DNA of 64,000 nucleotides from Desulfovibrio sp. ZJ369 (GTDB taxonomy: Bacteria; Desulfobacterota; Desulfovibrionia; Desulfovibrionales; Desulfovibrionaceae): NCBI RefSeq assembly GCF_011039085.1, contig NZ_JAAKEI010000003.1:1-64000 (forward strand), given 5' to 3'. The stretch's first letter is position 1. Each line of letters starts with the position of its first letter. Positions 17,220-26,336 of the stretch are shown piece after piece. The notes beneath the pieces were generated by a model. It was not told where the DNA came from and ran no database searches. It saw only the letters and a list, made by a program, of their open reading frames with translations. The position numbers and the translations under genes were made by a program.

Positions 17220-17429
17220 ATGAGCAAGGAATGCGATTTCTGCGGCAAAAAGCCCCAGGTCGGCAATCTCGTGAGCCATTCCAATATCAAGACAAAACGC
17301 CGTTTCAATCCTAACCTGCAACGCGTGCGCCATCAGTTCCCGGACGGCAGCGTGCGCACGCTTGTCGTGTGCACCCGTTGCCTGCGTTCCGGCGTGGTGA
17401 CCAAGCCCGTGGTCCGCAAGCAGGGCTAA
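17220..17429 (+). CDS. rpmB: 50S ribosomal protein L28
   Basis: This 69-aa protein starts [12 protein letters not shown] and contains the L28 signature ([15 protein letters not shown]). It has two CxxC pairs (Cys5/Cys8 and Cys51/Cys54), the zinc-binding form of L28. Cys-free paralogues often replace it under zinc limitation; none is seen here. GGAGG lies seven bases before the ATG. A strong terminator follows. Confidence 0.97.
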   Translation: MSKECDFCGKKPQVGNLVSHSNIKTKRRFNPNLQRVRHQFPDGSVRTLVVCTRCLRSGVVTKPVVRKQG

Positions 17430-17449
17430 AAAATTTATTGCTGCCAGGC

Positions 17450-17482
17450 AAGCCCCGCCAGCGCGCTGTCGGGGCTTTTTTT
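17450..17482 (+). terminator. Rho-independent terminator after rpmB
   Basis: AAGCCCCG (17450-17457) pairs with CGGGGCTT (17470-17477), followed by a T run to 17482. Confidence 0.92.
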
Positions 17483-17597
17483 GTGCCGCCTGCCCTGGGG
17501 TTTTGCCGTTGGGCGCAGCCTTGAGTTCGGCACATCTTTGCGCGACGTGGCGGCAACATGGGGATCAGGCATTTTTGATCATCAACCGAGGCTACTG

Positions 17598-18569
17598 ATG
17601 CGCGGCGTCCAACCGCAAGCTTTTCGGCGGCGTGCTCAACGCTGGGTAGTGCGGCGCAGGCCTCGTGCTCTGCCGTCGTTCTGGCGCAACATTACGGGCC
17701 CCGGCGGCATCAAAGATTATGTGCAGCGTCGCGACTGGCAACTGGTGCTGAACGCCTGCGGCATCCCCTATGTGTTGAACACGTTCCGCAAGCGTGAGTA
17801 TATCTATGTGCCTCCCCTCCTGGAGCACTATGCGCTCACAGAGCTGCGCGGCTTTGAAGCCGAGCTGGCACAGGATCGAACGCCGCAGCCTTTGCCCGTG
17901 CATGCGCACAGCGTTGTGGCGATCCTTTTTTTACTGCCGCTGATCCTTTGGCACGGCTGGCGCTTCGGGTGGTGGGCTGCGCCGGATTTTTTGCCGCCGC
18001 CGAACACCTGGCTTGGCGCGGGCGTACTGGACAACGTGCTTTTGCGCGTTTACGGGCAGGCTTACAGACTGGTCACGGCATTGACCCTGCACGCGAGTCT
18101 GCCCCACCTTTGGGGCAATGTGGCCGTGGGCGCGCTGTTTCTGCCCTTGCTGGCCCGTGTGGCGGGGGTGGGCCGCGCCCTCTTGCTGACAATGCTCGGC
18201 GGGATACTGGGCAACGCGCTGGCGGCATTGCTGCGGCCCCGATCCACGCTGAGCATCGGCTTTTCCACGGCCCTTTTCGCAACGGTGGGAATTCTGGCGG
18301 GCTTTATGGCCTGCCAGCAGAATCAGCGGCGCAAAGCCATGCTGCCGGTGGCCGCCGGAGCGGCCCTGCTGGCCATGCTGGGCACGGAAGGGGAAAACAC
18401 CGACTACGCGGCGCATGTGTGCGGCCTGTTGTGCGGTCTGGCTTTGGGAATCTGCGAGGCCTGGCGGCTGCGGCGCGGCTGGCCCGCGCTGCCGCAGACA
18501 GTGGCGGCCCTGCTGGCGCTGGCAGTGCCGATTCTGGCCTGGTATTGGGCTTTTGCGGTTCGGGGCTGA
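17598..18569 (+). CDS. Rhomboid-family membrane protein
   Basis: This 323-aa protein has a basic soluble N-terminal region of about 100 residues and then six or more hydrophobic helices. The membrane part has rhomboid features: HASLPHLWGNVAVGALFL (the H..hL.gN motif), SIGFSTALFATVGILAG at the place of the catalytic GxSG, and YAAHVCGLLCGLALG with the conserved His in the last core helix. The active-site loop reads GFST rather than GxSG, so activity is uncertain although a Ser is present. GAGG precedes the ATG at 17598. Confidence 0.75.
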   Translation: MRGVQPQAFRRRAQRWVVRRRPRALPSFWRNITGPGGIKDYVQRRDWQLVLNACGIPYVLNTFRKREYIYVPPLLEHYALTELRGFEAELAQDRTPQPLPVHAHSVVAILFLLPLILWHGWRFGWWAAPDFLPPPNTWLGAGVLDNVLLRVYGQAYRLVTALTLHASLPHLWGNVAVGALFLPLLARVAGVGRALLLTMLGGILGNALAALLRPRSTLSIGFSTALFATVGILAGFMACQQNQRRKAMLPVAAGAALLAMLGTEGENTDYAAHVCGLLCGLALGICEAWRLRRGWPALPQTVAALLALAVPILAWYWAFAVRG

Positions 18570-18603
18570 GGCAAGAAAACTGCCCCGGCCCCGATATGGA
18601 TTC

Positions 18604-18753
18604 TAGAGCATTTTGCTTTTGAAATTATTCAATTTCAAAAGCGGCGCTGCCATCATTTCGCCTGAAAAGCGTGGTTTTCAGGCTCATTCGGCGCGGGCGC
18701 CAGCTAACGCTGTCGCCAGAGCGGTTTAGCTAATTTCATTAGCAAACCGCTCT
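18604..18753. repeat. TAGAGC...CTCT palindromic repeat (long form)
   Basis: About 150 bases made of successive hairpins: TTTTGAAATTATTCAATTTCAAAA, CCTGAAAAGCGTGGTTTTCAGG, and the 3' hairpin AGAGCGGTTTAGCTAA...TTAGCAAACCGCTCT (18719-18753). It begins TAGAGCA at 18604 and lies between the converging rhomboid and ugd genes. The internal block GCTAACGCTGTCGCCAGAG (18704-18722) also occurs, inverted, in the tape-measure-end repeat near 26680. Confidence 0.75.
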
Positions 18754-18756
18754 GAA

Positions 18757-20091
18757 TCAGGCGGCCGGGCGGCCGATGCAGAAGTAGGCAAAGCCCCACT
18801 CCGCCATAAATGCAGGAGAATATAAATTGCGCCCGTCAAAGAGCAAGGGGGCCGTGAGCAGTGTTTTCACGCGCTCGAAATCCGGATTGCGGAACTGGTT
18901 CCACTCCGTCACCACGAGCAGGGCTTGCGCGCCCTTGCAGACGGCATATTGATCGTCCAGTATTTCCACCAGCGGATTGCCCTGGAAAACCCTCCGGGCA
19001 TTGGCCCCGGCAACGGGATCAAAAGCGCGGATGCGCATGCCCGCGTCCGTAAGGGCCTTGACGATGCTGATGGAAGCGGCTTCGCGCATGTCGTCGGTAT
19101 TGGCTTTGAAAGCCAGGCCCCAGAGAGCCAGCGTCTTGCCTTTGACCCCGCCCTGCGGCGCGAAGTATTCTTGAATACGCTCAGCCATATGCAGTTTCTG
19201 GCGGGCATTGACGGCCTCCACCGCAGTGAGCAGCAGAGGGGCGGCCCCCGCCTTTTCCGCAGTGTGGATCAACGCCTTGACATCTTTGGGGAAGCACGAT
19301 CCCCCATAGCCCACGCCGGGGTAAATGAACTGGTAGCCGATACGCGAATCCGAGCCGATGCCGGCGCGCACGTCGCGCACGTCGGCTCCCACCCGCTCGC
19401 AAATGGCGGCAATTTCGTTGATAAAGGAAATCTTGGTGGCCAACATGCAATTTGCGGCGTATTTGGCCATTTCCGCGCTGCGAACGCCCATGACAATCAG
19501 CTTTTCGCGCGTGCGGGCAAAGGGCGCGTAAAGTTCGCGCATGACCGCGGCCGCGCGCTCTGAATCCGTGCCCAGAACCACGCGATCCGGCTTCATGAAA
19601 TCCGCTATGGCATCGCCCTCTTTGAGAAATTCGGGATTGGAAACCACGTCCACATGCAAATCTAGGCCGCGCGCTGCCAGTTCCTTTTCAATCAGCGCGC
19701 GCACCTTGTCGGCCGTGCCGACCGGCACAGTGGACTTGTCCACCACGATCAGATCCTTTTGCATGTGCCGTCCGATTTCAGAGGCGACCTGCCGCACATA
19801 ACTCAAATCGCAGGAGCCGTCAGGCTGGGGGGGAGTGCCCACGCAGATAAAGGCGCAGTCGGCATCGGCAATGCCCTGCTCAAGACTGGTAGTGAAGCGC
19901 AGTCGGCCGTCGGCGCGGCTGCGCCGCACCATGGGCTCAAGGCCTGGCTCGAAAATATGCACGGAACCGGCATTAAGTTTATCGACCACGGCCGGATTGA
20001 CGTCCACGCAGGTTACGGTGTTGCCCATTTCCGCAAAGCAGGCCGCGCTGACCAGGCCCACATAGCCTGTCCCGATAATGCACAGTTTCAT
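18757..20091 (-). CDS. ugd: UDP-glucose 6-dehydrogenase
   Basis: This 444-aa enzyme oxidises UDP-glucose to UDP-glucuronate with two NAD+, feeding capsule or LPS sugars. It shows the N-terminal Rossmann loop GTGYVGLVSA (residues 7-16), FICVGTPP, KSTVPVGT (residues 119-126), NPEFLKEGDA, the catalytic Cys266 in GYGGSCFPKD and the C-terminal FDGRNLY. The length and motif order are normal. GGGGAG precedes the ATG. It appears to be a single-gene unit. Confidence 0.96.
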   Translation of the reverse strand: MKLCIIGTGYVGLVSAACFAEMGNTVTCVDVNPAVVDKLNAGSVHIFEPGLEPMVRRSRADGRLRFTTSLEQGIADADCAFICVGTPPQPDGSCDLSYVRQVASEIGRHMQKDLIVVDKSTVPVGTADKVRALIEKELAARGLDLHVDVVSNPEFLKEGDAIADFMKPDRVVLGTDSERAAAVMRELYAPFARTREKLIVMGVRSAEMAKYAANCMLATKISFINEIAAICERVGADVRDVRAGIGSDSRIGYQFIYPGVGYGGSCFPKDVKALIHTAEKAGAAPLLLTAVEAVNARQKLHMAERIQEYFAPQGGVKGKTLALWGLAFKANTDDMREAASISIVKALTDAGMRIRAFDPVAGANARRVFQGNPLVEILDDQYAVCKGAQALLVVTEWNQFRNPDFERVKTLLTAPLLFDGRNLYSPAFMAEWGFAYFCIGRPAA

Positions 20092-20253
20092 GAATGATGC
20101 TCCCCTGCGTTCCCGGCAGCCGGGCGCGCTTGACGTACCGGCCGGGAACGGGTCAGAATAGGTGTAGTGAATGTATCAGTATAAACGAAATTTCAGCGGC
20201 GGGCAAGCGTCAGACTACGGTCGGGCGCTTGGGTCTTCGGCAGCGGAGCGGCT

Positions 20254-20625
20254 ATGATTGTGGGCTTGGGCATAGATATGACGGAACTGGCGCGCCTTGA
20301 GGCCATCTACCGAAAATTCGGCCTCCGGTTCCTGGAAAAAATCCTGACTCCCGCTGAACTGGCGGCTTTGCCCGCGCATCCTATCTCCTACCTGGCCGGG
20401 CGATTTTCGGCCAAAGAGGCGGCGGTCAAGGCATTGGGCACAGGCTTCAGCAACGGGATCGGGCCGCGCCAGATCGAAGTCGGTCACGATGCGCAGGGAG
20501 CTCCGCAATTACGCCTGCTGGCTGAGGCCGAAAACCGCGCGCGCCAGTTGGGCGTCAAACGCTGTCACCTTTCCATCAGCCACGAGCGTTTCGCGGCTGT
20601 GGCCGTGGTGGTTCTGGAGGCATGA
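20254..20625 (+). CDS. acpS: Holo-[acyl-carrier-protein] synthase
   Basis: This 123-aa enzyme transfers 4'-phosphopantetheine from CoA to apo-ACP. It has the two family motifs GLGIDMTELARLE (metal-binding Asp) and FSAKEAAVKALGTGFSNG (catalytic Glu). The C-terminal SISHERFAAVAVVVLE is typical. The stop overlaps the start of the NAD(P)H-hydrate repair gene by four bases (ATGA). Confidence 0.95.
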   Translation: MIVGLGIDMTELARLEAIYRKFGLRFLEKILTPAELAALPAHPISYLAGRFSAKEAAVKALGTGFSNGIGPRQIEVGHDAQGAPQLRLLAEAENRARQLGVKRCHLSISHERFAAVAVVVLEA

Positions 20626-22247
20626 TGCGCACTGCGGCCGATTTTTTCGACATGCTGCCCGCCCTGCCCCTGCCCGCCGAGATGCGCCGCTGGGATGAGG
20701 CTTCCGTGACCCTGGGGCTGCCGGACGTCATGCTCATGGAAAATGCCGCGCGATCCGCCTTGGCGGCGCTGCGGGAACATATCCCGGATCTTGCCGGTCA
20801 CAAGATCTGGCTGTTCATGGGCAGCGGCAACAACGGCGGGGATGCGGCCTGTCTCGCCCGTCACCTGCTGGACGCAGGCGCCCGCCCGCTGGTCTGGCAC
20901 ACCAGGCCGTTGAAAAGCTATGCAGGCGCAACAGCCAGGCACATCCGCATGGCCAGGGCCACAGGCGTGCCCTTTGCTTTTTTGCGCCGCCCGGATCTGC
21001 CGGACTGGAAGGCAGCGCCGGAAATTATTGTGGACGGGCTGTTGGGGACCGGCTTCAACGGTGATTTGCGGCCGGATTTGGCGGAACTTGTCCAGCGCCT
21101 CAATGCTCTGGACCCGCCCCGCTTTGTGCTGGCCCTGGATATTCCCTCAGGGCTCGACGGCGTTACCGGCAGACCTTGCCCCATAGCCGTGCGCGCGACC
21201 GCCACAGTCAGCTTTGCGGCGGCCAAGCCCGGGCTGATTCTGCCCTGGGCGCGCGCCTGGACCGGCACGCTGCATGTCCGCGCCATCGGCATTCCGGCCG
21301 TGGTGCGCAAAACTTGTCCTTGCAGCGCGTATTTGCTGGACGGGCGCAGTCTGGCGGCTCTGCCCTCTCCCGCGGCGGAAAGTTATAAAAACAGTTTCGG
21401 CCATGTCCTTGTGCTGGGCGGCGCGCCCGGTCTCGGCGGCGCGGCCCATCTGGCGTCCAGAGCTGCCCTGCGCGCCGGAGCGGGTCTGGTCACAGCGGCT
21501 GCGCCCGCCGCCTCCGTGACCGAGATCAAAAACGGCTGGCCGGAAATCATGACCCTGGCATTGGGAGAGCCGGATCAGTGTCACTGGCCTTCGGAAATTC
21601 CCGAGACGCTGGGCCATCTGCTGGAACGCTGCGGCGCGTTGGTCGTGGGCCCCGGCATGGGCCGGGGCAAGGAGGCCGCCGCCTTTCTGGCCTCTGTGCT
21701 GGCCCTGGACAACCGCCCTCCCGCCGTGTTCGACGCCGACGCACTGATCCTGCTCGCCCGTGAACCGGCGCTACTGCGCAAGATCAACGAGCGCGACATT
21801 CTGACGCCGCATCCCGGCGAAGCCGCGGCCCTGCTGCAATGCGCCGCGCCGGTCGTGCAAGCGGACAGGTTCGCGGCTCTGGCCGCGCTCTGCCGCGGCT
21901 GCCTGGGCACGGTCGTGCTCAAAGGCGCGGGCACACTGGCAGGGCAAGGGCAAGGCCCGCTGCTGGCAAGCCCCTATGACGTGCCCCAATTGGCAGTGGG
22001 CGGATCGGGCGATGTGCTTGCCGGTTGTCTTGGCGGTCTCCTGGCAGCCTGTCAGGCGGGCTGGCAGACCAGCCTGCCCGTAGCCGGCATGGGCGTGGCG
22101 TTGCACGCCCTGGCCGGGCGGGCCTGCGCAAGGCGCTATCCCGCGCGGGGCAATACGGCCGGGGAAGTGGCGGATGCCCTGCCCCATGTGCGGGCGCGCC
22201 TTGCCCTTGCCACACCGGATCAGGAGATTTTGCCGTGGCCGTCTTGA
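20622..22247 (+). CDS. nnrD: Bifunctional NAD(P)H-hydrate epimerase / ADP-dependent dehydratase
   Basis: This 541-aa fusion has an N-terminal YjeF/NnrE epimerase domain (about residues 10-215; GSGNNGGDAACLARHL) and a C-terminal ribokinase-like NnrD dehydratase domain (about 225-535; SFGHVLVLGGAPGLGGAAHLA, GPGMGRG, FDADAL, LTPHPGE, GGSGDVLAGCLGG). It repairs hydrated NADH and NADPH. The start overlaps the acpS stop by four bases, and the end overlaps the tsaE start by 13, which indicates one tightly coupled operon. Confidence 0.95.
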   Translation: MMRTAADFFDMLPALPLPAEMRRWDEASVTLGLPDVMLMENAARSALAALREHIPDLAGHKIWLFMGSGNNGGDAACLARHLLDAGARPLVWHTRPLKSYAGATARHIRMARATGVPFAFLRRPDLPDWKAAPEIIVDGLLGTGFNGDLRPDLAELVQRLNALDPPRFVLALDIPSGLDGVTGRPCPIAVRATATVSFAAAKPGLILPWARAWTGTLHVRAIGIPAVVRKTCPCSAYLLDGRSLAALPSPAAESYKNSFGHVLVLGGAPGLGGAAHLASRAALRAGAGLVTAAAPAASVTEIKNGWPEIMTLALGEPDQCHWPSEIPETLGHLLERCGALVVGPGMGRGKEAAAFLASVLALDNRPPAVFDADALILLAREPALLRKINERDILTPHPGEAAALLQCAAPVVQADRFAALAALCRGCLGTVVLKGAGTLAGQGQGPLLASPYDVPQLAVGGSGDVLAGCLGGLLAACQAGWQTSLPVAGMGVALHALAGRACARRYPARGNTAGEVADALPHVRARLALATPDQEILPWPS

Positions 22248-22720
22248 AACTGGCAGGGCTTGAGGATACGACCCGCATCGGGCAGTGGCTGGCCCAAAGC
22301 CTGCCCGCCTGCCCTGCTCTGCGGGCTCTTTTGCTTCGCGGCCCTCTGGGCAGCGGCAAAACCACCCTGACCCGCGCACTGGTCGAGGCTCTGCCCGGCG
22401 GGGCTTTGGCGGAAGTGGCAAGCCCCTCGTTTACCGTTTGCAACCATTATCCCACCTCGCCGCCTGTGCTGCATTGCGATCTCTACCGCAGCGGCTCCTT
22501 GCTGCCGGACGAGCTTGTGGAAGGGCTGGACGATCCCGCTGTTCTGACCATTGTGGAATGGGCCGAATATCTGCCTGAGGCTGAACTGCCGGAAGAATAT
22601 CTGGACATATCCTTTGAGTCGTGCGAAGAAAGCAGACTGTTGCTTATGCAGGCCCACGGCCACAGCGCAACGGCTCTTCTGGGCAGTCTGCGCGCCGTCT
22701 GGCCGGAGAGCGAGGCGTAA
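22235..22720 (+). CDS. tsaE: tRNA threonylcarbamoyladenosine biosynthesis ATPase TsaE
   Basis: This 161-aa protein starts at GTG 22235, with AGGAG eight bases upstream and inside the end of nnrD. It shows Walker A GPLGSGKTTLTR, the switch-like SPSFTVCNHY, HCDLYR and the conserved IVEWAEYLPE. TsaE powers the t6A37 tRNA modification complex with TsaB and TsaD. The acpS-nnr-tsaE order is common in bacteria. Confidence 0.94.
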   Translation: MAVLKLAGLEDTTRIGQWLAQSLPACPALRALLLRGPLGSGKTTLTRALVEALPGGALAEVASPSFTVCNHYPTSPPVLHCDLYRSGSLLPDELVEGLDDPAVLTIVEWAEYLPEAELPEEYLDISFESCEESRLLLMQAHGHSATALLGSLRAVWPESEA

Positions 22721-22912
22721 GTTCGGCCTTTCGCGACGACCTCGCACTGCTGCGCCGTGGCGAAATCCGGCCACGCGTTTGCCGTGACAGCCGGGCAAAA
22801 GGCGATTTTTACGCTCACGGCCCGCGCTAACATTTTTGAGCGTTTTGCGGCCGTCTCATGTCTTGATGCGCAGGTTAAGCGGCCTGCCTGCACGGTGAAG
22901 GATCGTGGACAC

Positions 22913-24148
22913 ATGGATACAGGCATGAAGATACTTGTACAAAAGTTCGGCGGCACTTCAGTGGCAACCCTGGAGTGCATGAAAAAAGTGCGTGAAAAAG
23001 TCCTGAATGGCTTGCAACGTGGCAACAAGGTGATTGCCGTGCTTTCGGCCAGGGCCGGGGATACCAACAGACTGCTGGCGCTTGCGGAAGCCTGGTCGGA
23101 CACCCCTGACAAGGCGGAGTGCGACATGCTGGTTTCCACCGGCGAGCAGGTCTCCATCAGCCTTTTCACCATGCTGCTCAAAGATGCGGGCATCCGCGCC
23201 CGTTCCCTGCTGGGCAGTCAGATTCCAATCACCACGGACGACGATTTCGGCCGGGCGCGTATTCTGGACATTGACAGCAAGGCGCTGCGCCAGTACCTGG
23301 AGCACTACGACGTTCTGGTGGTGGCGGGTTTTCAGGGCTGCACGAAAAACGGCCGGGTCACGACCCTGGGCCGCGGCGGTTCCGATACCTCGGCAGTGGC
23401 CTTGGCCGCGGCTCTCGGTTCCGTGGAATGCGAAATTTACACGGACGTGGACGGCGTTTATACCACTGACCCCAATATTTGCTCCACGGCCCGCAAGATG
23501 GATCGCGTCGCCTATGAGGAAATGCTGGAAATGGCGAGCATGGGGGCCAAGGTTCTGCATATCCGCTCTGTGGAATTTGCCAAAAAATACAAGGTCCCTG
23601 TGCATGTGCGTTCCACGTTCAGCGACGATCCCGGCACTCTTGTCACTCAGGAGGATTCCAGCATGGAAGCTGTGCTTGTTTCCGGCATTGCCTACGATAA
23701 AGATCAAGCCCGCGTAACCCTGCGGGATCTGCCCGATGTGCCGGGAGTTGCGGCGGCGGTGTTCGGCCCGCTTTCGGAAAAAGGCGTTCTGGTGGATATG
23801 ATCGTCCAGAACACCAGCCTTGACGGGCATACCGACATTACCTTCACCATCACGCGCAAGGATCTGCCCCAGACGCTTGAGATCATGACGGAAGTAGCCC
23901 GGAAAACAGGGGCCTCGGAAGTGATGCACGACGTCAGCGTAGCCAAAGTTTCCGCCATCGGCGTAGGCATGCGCAATCATTCCGGCGTTGCGGCCCGCGC
24001 TTTTGCCGCACTGACCCAGGAAGGCATCAATATTCTGATGATCAGCACTTCTGAAATCAAAATAACCATTTTGATCCAGGAAAAATATGTGGAGCTGGCC
24101 GTGCGCATCCTGCACGATACCTTCGGCCTTGACTGGGATATCGGCTAG
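22913..24148 (+). CDS. lysC: Aspartate kinase
   Basis: This 411-aa enzyme phosphorylates L-aspartate, the first step to Lys, Thr, Met and diaminopimelate. It has VQKFGGTSVA at the N-terminus, STGEQVSI, VTTLGRGGSDTSAVALA and EIYTDVDGVYTTDP, followed by two C-terminal ACT domains that bind effector amino acids. The ATG at 22913 (AAGGA upstream) is chosen; the ATG at 22925 is also possible. Its TAG stop (24146-24148) is the first three bases of a palindromic-repeat fragment. Confidence 0.95.
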   Translation: MDTGMKILVQKFGGTSVATLECMKKVREKVLNGLQRGNKVIAVLSARAGDTNRLLALAEAWSDTPDKAECDMLVSTGEQVSISLFTMLLKDAGIRARSLLGSQIPITTDDDFGRARILDIDSKALRQYLEHYDVLVVAGFQGCTKNGRVTTLGRGGSDTSAVALAAALGSVECEIYTDVDGVYTTDPNICSTARKMDRVAYEEMLEMASMGAKVLHIRSVEFAKKYKVPVHVRSTFSDDPGTLVTQEDSSMEAVLVSGIAYDKDQARVTLRDLPDVPGVAAAVFGPLSEKGVLVDMIVQNTSLDGHTDITFTITRKDLPQTLEIMTEVARKTGASEVMHDVSVAKVSAIGVGMRNHSGVAARAFAALTQEGINILMISTSEIKITILIQEKYVELAVRILHDTFGLDWDIG

Positions 24149-24180
24149 AGCAGATTAGCTTTAAATTTTTCCATACCCAC
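24146..24180. repeat. TAGAGC repeat, truncated left end
   Basis: TAGAGCAGATTA at 24146-24157 is identical to the left end of the 57997-58136 element, after which the sequence diverges. Its first three bases are the lysC stop codon. No matching right end was found. Confidence 0.55.
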
Positions 24181-24380
24181 AAGATTCAAACCAGCCCTGG
24201 GCATCATCCTGTGGGATCATGCTCAGGGCTTTTGCTACTACCGCATAAAGCTCTTCATGGGTACGGGCCTTCAGGCCTCTTAATAGTTGTGTTTATCGTT
24301 TGTCGCTCTAAAAGTCATACACTCCGTTGGCGACATAGCCGTCGTACAGATAAGGCCGGCAGAGCTGTGATACGCTCCTT

Positions 24381-24560
24381 AAAAGCGCAGTTTGGCGAAG
24401 TTGAAAGGCAGGCGTCAGCCTCGCGGTAGCGGCATACTGAATAACCACAACAATTTTTTGCGACAAAGCTCGCTGCAAGCCACATACTATCCTTATCCGT
24501 ACGGCTCGCCGAGCTCGCCTGCGGGTAAAGCAAGAATCAATTCAGAGAATGCCCTCAGGG
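24381..24560. repeat. Dispersed repeat, second family, copy 2
   Basis: A diverged copy of 15168-15310 in the same orientation, with about 40 extra bases in the middle. The best-conserved block is the right end, from GCCGAGC through TAAAGCAAGAA to GCCCTCAGGG. The rest of 24181-24594 shows no gene or clear promoter. Confidence 0.65.
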
Positions 24561-24594
24561 CGTTGCGCCGTCATAAACCCCACCGGGCGGGAAA

Positions 24595-25026
24595 TCAGTA
24601 GGAGCAGAGACGGTCAGCCGGAATTATGGTGAAATTGTTTGCTTTGAGCAGTTCCACAGCCTGATCGACTTTGTCGAAACGGAAAATCATCACCGCGCTT
24701 TCCTGATCGCGCTGCACAAAAGCGTACATATACTCCACATTCACGCCGTTGCGGGACACCAGTTGCAGCACCGCATCAAGCCCGCCCGGCACGTCGGACA
24801 CTTCCACGGCCACCACGCTGGTGCGCCCAAGGGTAAAACCCTTTTCCTTGAGTACGTTTTTGGCTTTTTCGTGATCGCAGACGATCATACGCAAAATGCC
24901 GAAGTCGGACGTATCGGCCAGAGAAAGCGCCCGGATATTGATGCCGGCTTCAGCCAGAGTGTGCGTGACTTCGGCGAGGCGACCGGCCCTGTTTTCAAGA
25001 AAAACGGACAATTGTTCTGCTTTCAT
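24595..25026 (-). CDS. Tandem ACT-domain protein
   Basis: This 143-aa protein consists of two ACT domains (about residues 1-68 and 70-140) and no enzyme domain. The first begins [19 protein letters not shown], and both end in the usual beta strand. Stand-alone ACT pairs of this kind bind amino acids and in some genomes accompany phenylacetate-CoA ligase or amino-acid enzymes; no such gene is adjacent here. AAGGA precedes the ATG at 25026. It is probably co-transcribed with tatA downstream of its own weak start region. Confidence 0.88.
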   Translation of the reverse strand: MKAEQLSVFLENRAGRLAEVTHTLAEAGINIRALSLADTSDFGILRMIVCDHEKAKNVLKEKGFTLGRTSVVAVEVSDVPGGLDAVLQLVSRNGVNVEYMYAFVQRDQESAVMIFRFDKVDQAVELLKANNFTIIPADRLCSY

Positions 25027-25052
25027 GCTGGATCCTTTAACAGGCAATGCGT

Positions 25053-25262
25053 TCAGGCTTTGTTTGGATCATCCTTGGAAGATGCGTCGTTCTTCTTTTC
25101 CTTGGGGGTAATGTCTATTTCGTCCGGTTCGGAAGAGGCGCGGCGAAAGTTGCGGATGGCCCGGCCGAGACCTCCCCCTATTTCCGGCAGCTTGTTGGCG
25201 CCGAAAATAAGCAGCACCACGACCAGGATAAGCAATAATTCCTGCATGCCAATGCCGAACAT
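25053..25262 (-). CDS. tatA: Twin-arginine translocase subunit TatA/E
   Basis: This 69-aa protein has the TatA plan: a short periplasmic N-terminus, one membrane helix ([18 protein letters not shown] with the FG motif), the amphipathic helix ([14 protein letters not shown]) and a charged tail. TatA forms the protein-conducting element that exports folded, often cofactor-containing proteins. It lies 27 bases upstream of the ACT-domain gene on the same strand. TatB and TatC are not in the window. Confidence 0.93.
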   Translation of the reverse strand: MFGIGMQELLLILVVVLLIFGANKLPEIGGGLGRAIRNFRRASSEPDEIDITPKEKKNDASSKDDPNKA

Positions 25263-25500
25263 GCGGCAAGCCTCCGTTGGATGTTGGGCTCTGAAGCCGA
25301 TCTACTGCAAACAGCATAAGCCGCGTCAGGCGCAAGGTCAAGGTGTGTCGGCATATACGCCAGGGCAGAGGCGTCTTATGCGGCAGCGTCGCCCGAAGCC
25401 GCAGGCTGCGTGGGAGCGAAGCGCGGCTCCGCCGTCGAAGCGGCTCTTGGCAGCGTTTATGATACCATAAAAAATTGAGAGTATTAACAATATGATGTAA

Positions 25501-25626
25501 ATGTGTTATCTCCCTACGGTATATCGAAGCGGAAAAATTCTGGGAAAACAACGGTATCGCTGCAAGAATTGTGGATTTCAATTTACTCGCACCACTCCAC
25601 GCGGCCGCCCGGCATTGGATATGTGA
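25501..25626 (+). pseudogene. Fragment of an IS1-like transposase N-terminal zinc domain
   Basis: A 41-codon frame reads GKILGKQRYRCKNCGFQFT followed by PRGRP and then a stop. This matches the N-terminal CxxC zinc-ribbon region of IS1/InsA-type transposases, which normally starts CPxCGS. Here the first Cys pair is degraded (CYLPTVYRSG), and the catalytic part is absent. It is a decayed insertion-sequence remnant next to the HicAB pair. No terminal inverted repeats were recognised. Confidence 0.6.
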
Positions 25627-25635
25627 ACCAACAAC

Positions 25636-26019
25636 TCACACATACGCCAGCGCGGCCTTGGCCAGATAGGCGGATCGGGTCAGGCCGCGCGCTTTGGCCG
25701 CCCTGTCGATGCGGTTGCGGACATAACGCGGGAGCGTGATATTGACCGGAACGGCCTTTTTGTCCAGAAAATCAAAGTTCACGTCCAGCAGCACCACGGC
25801 TCCACCTGCCGCATCCTCGGAGGCGAGAATGCTTTCCAGCGGCGAAGGATCGGGAAGCACATCCACTTCCTCGCCCTCGTAAAAGGTTTCGATGGCATCC
25901 TGAACATTGGCCAGAGCCTCGTCCAGCGTCGAGCCGCCGGAAAAGACGCCGGGAAAATCGGGAACAATCAGGCCGTAGTCCGTGCCTGTATCCTTGTGGA
26001 CAATAACGGGATAACGCAT
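25636..26019 (-). CDS. hicB: HicB family antitoxin
   Basis: This 127-aa protein has the degraded RNase H-like fold of HicB (DYGLIVPDFPGVFSGGSTLDEALANVQDAI) and a C-terminal ribbon-helix-helix (VNITLPRYVRNRIDRAAKARGLTRSAYLAKAAL). HicB sequesters HicA and represses the operon. The ATG at 26019 has GGAGAG four bases upstream and is preferred over an open frame reaching 26073. The toxin gene lies upstream, so the order is hicA-hicB. Confidence 0.92.
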   Translation of the reverse strand: MRYPVIVHKDTGTDYGLIVPDFPGVFSGGSTLDEALANVQDAIETFYEGEEVDVLPDPSPLESILASEDAAGGAVVLLDVNFDFLDKKAVPVNITLPRYVRNRIDRAAKARGLTRSAYLAKAALAYV

Positions 26020-26149
26020 ATTCTCTCCGGAGAGTATTAACCAACGAATGTTTTGTGGGCAGGAAACCCGCATAAAAGCTGACCTGTTGGGGCTGTGAAC
26101 ATCAGCTGGTTAATACCCTCTCTCTCCGAAACCCCGAGCCGTTTCCGGC

Positions 26150-26332
26150 TCAGGGCAGTTTGATGCCGGTCTGCCTGGCAATGGCTTTGAGGGTTCCCAA
26201 GGGTATCTCGCCCTTGTGCCGGTGAACAACAGTTTTTCTTCCATCCGGGTGAACCAGTTTGTCGTGATTGGTGCCGCCCTGGTTGACGAAGCCCGCGGCT
26301 TCCAGCTTTTTGATGAGTTCCCGTGCGTTCAT
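26150..26332 (-). CDS. hicA: HicA family toxin
   Basis: This 60-aa double-stranded-RNA-binding-like protein (MNARELIKKLEAAGF..., then GGTNHDKLVHPDGRKTVVHRHKGEIPLGTLKAIARQTGI) carries the conserved HicA His in VVHRHKGE. HicA is an mRNA interferase that blocks translation. The frame is open upstream, but the promoter at 26337-26365 places the transcription start at this ATG, so the short form is chosen. A 130-base gap separates it from hicB; an inverted repeat (TATTAACCA near 26035 and TGGTTAATA near 26108) spans most of that gap. Confidence 0.9.
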   Translation of the reverse strand: MNARELIKKLEAAGFVNQGGTNHDKLVHPDGRKTVVHRHKGEIPLGTLKAIARQTGIKLP

Positions 26333-26336
26333 GATT

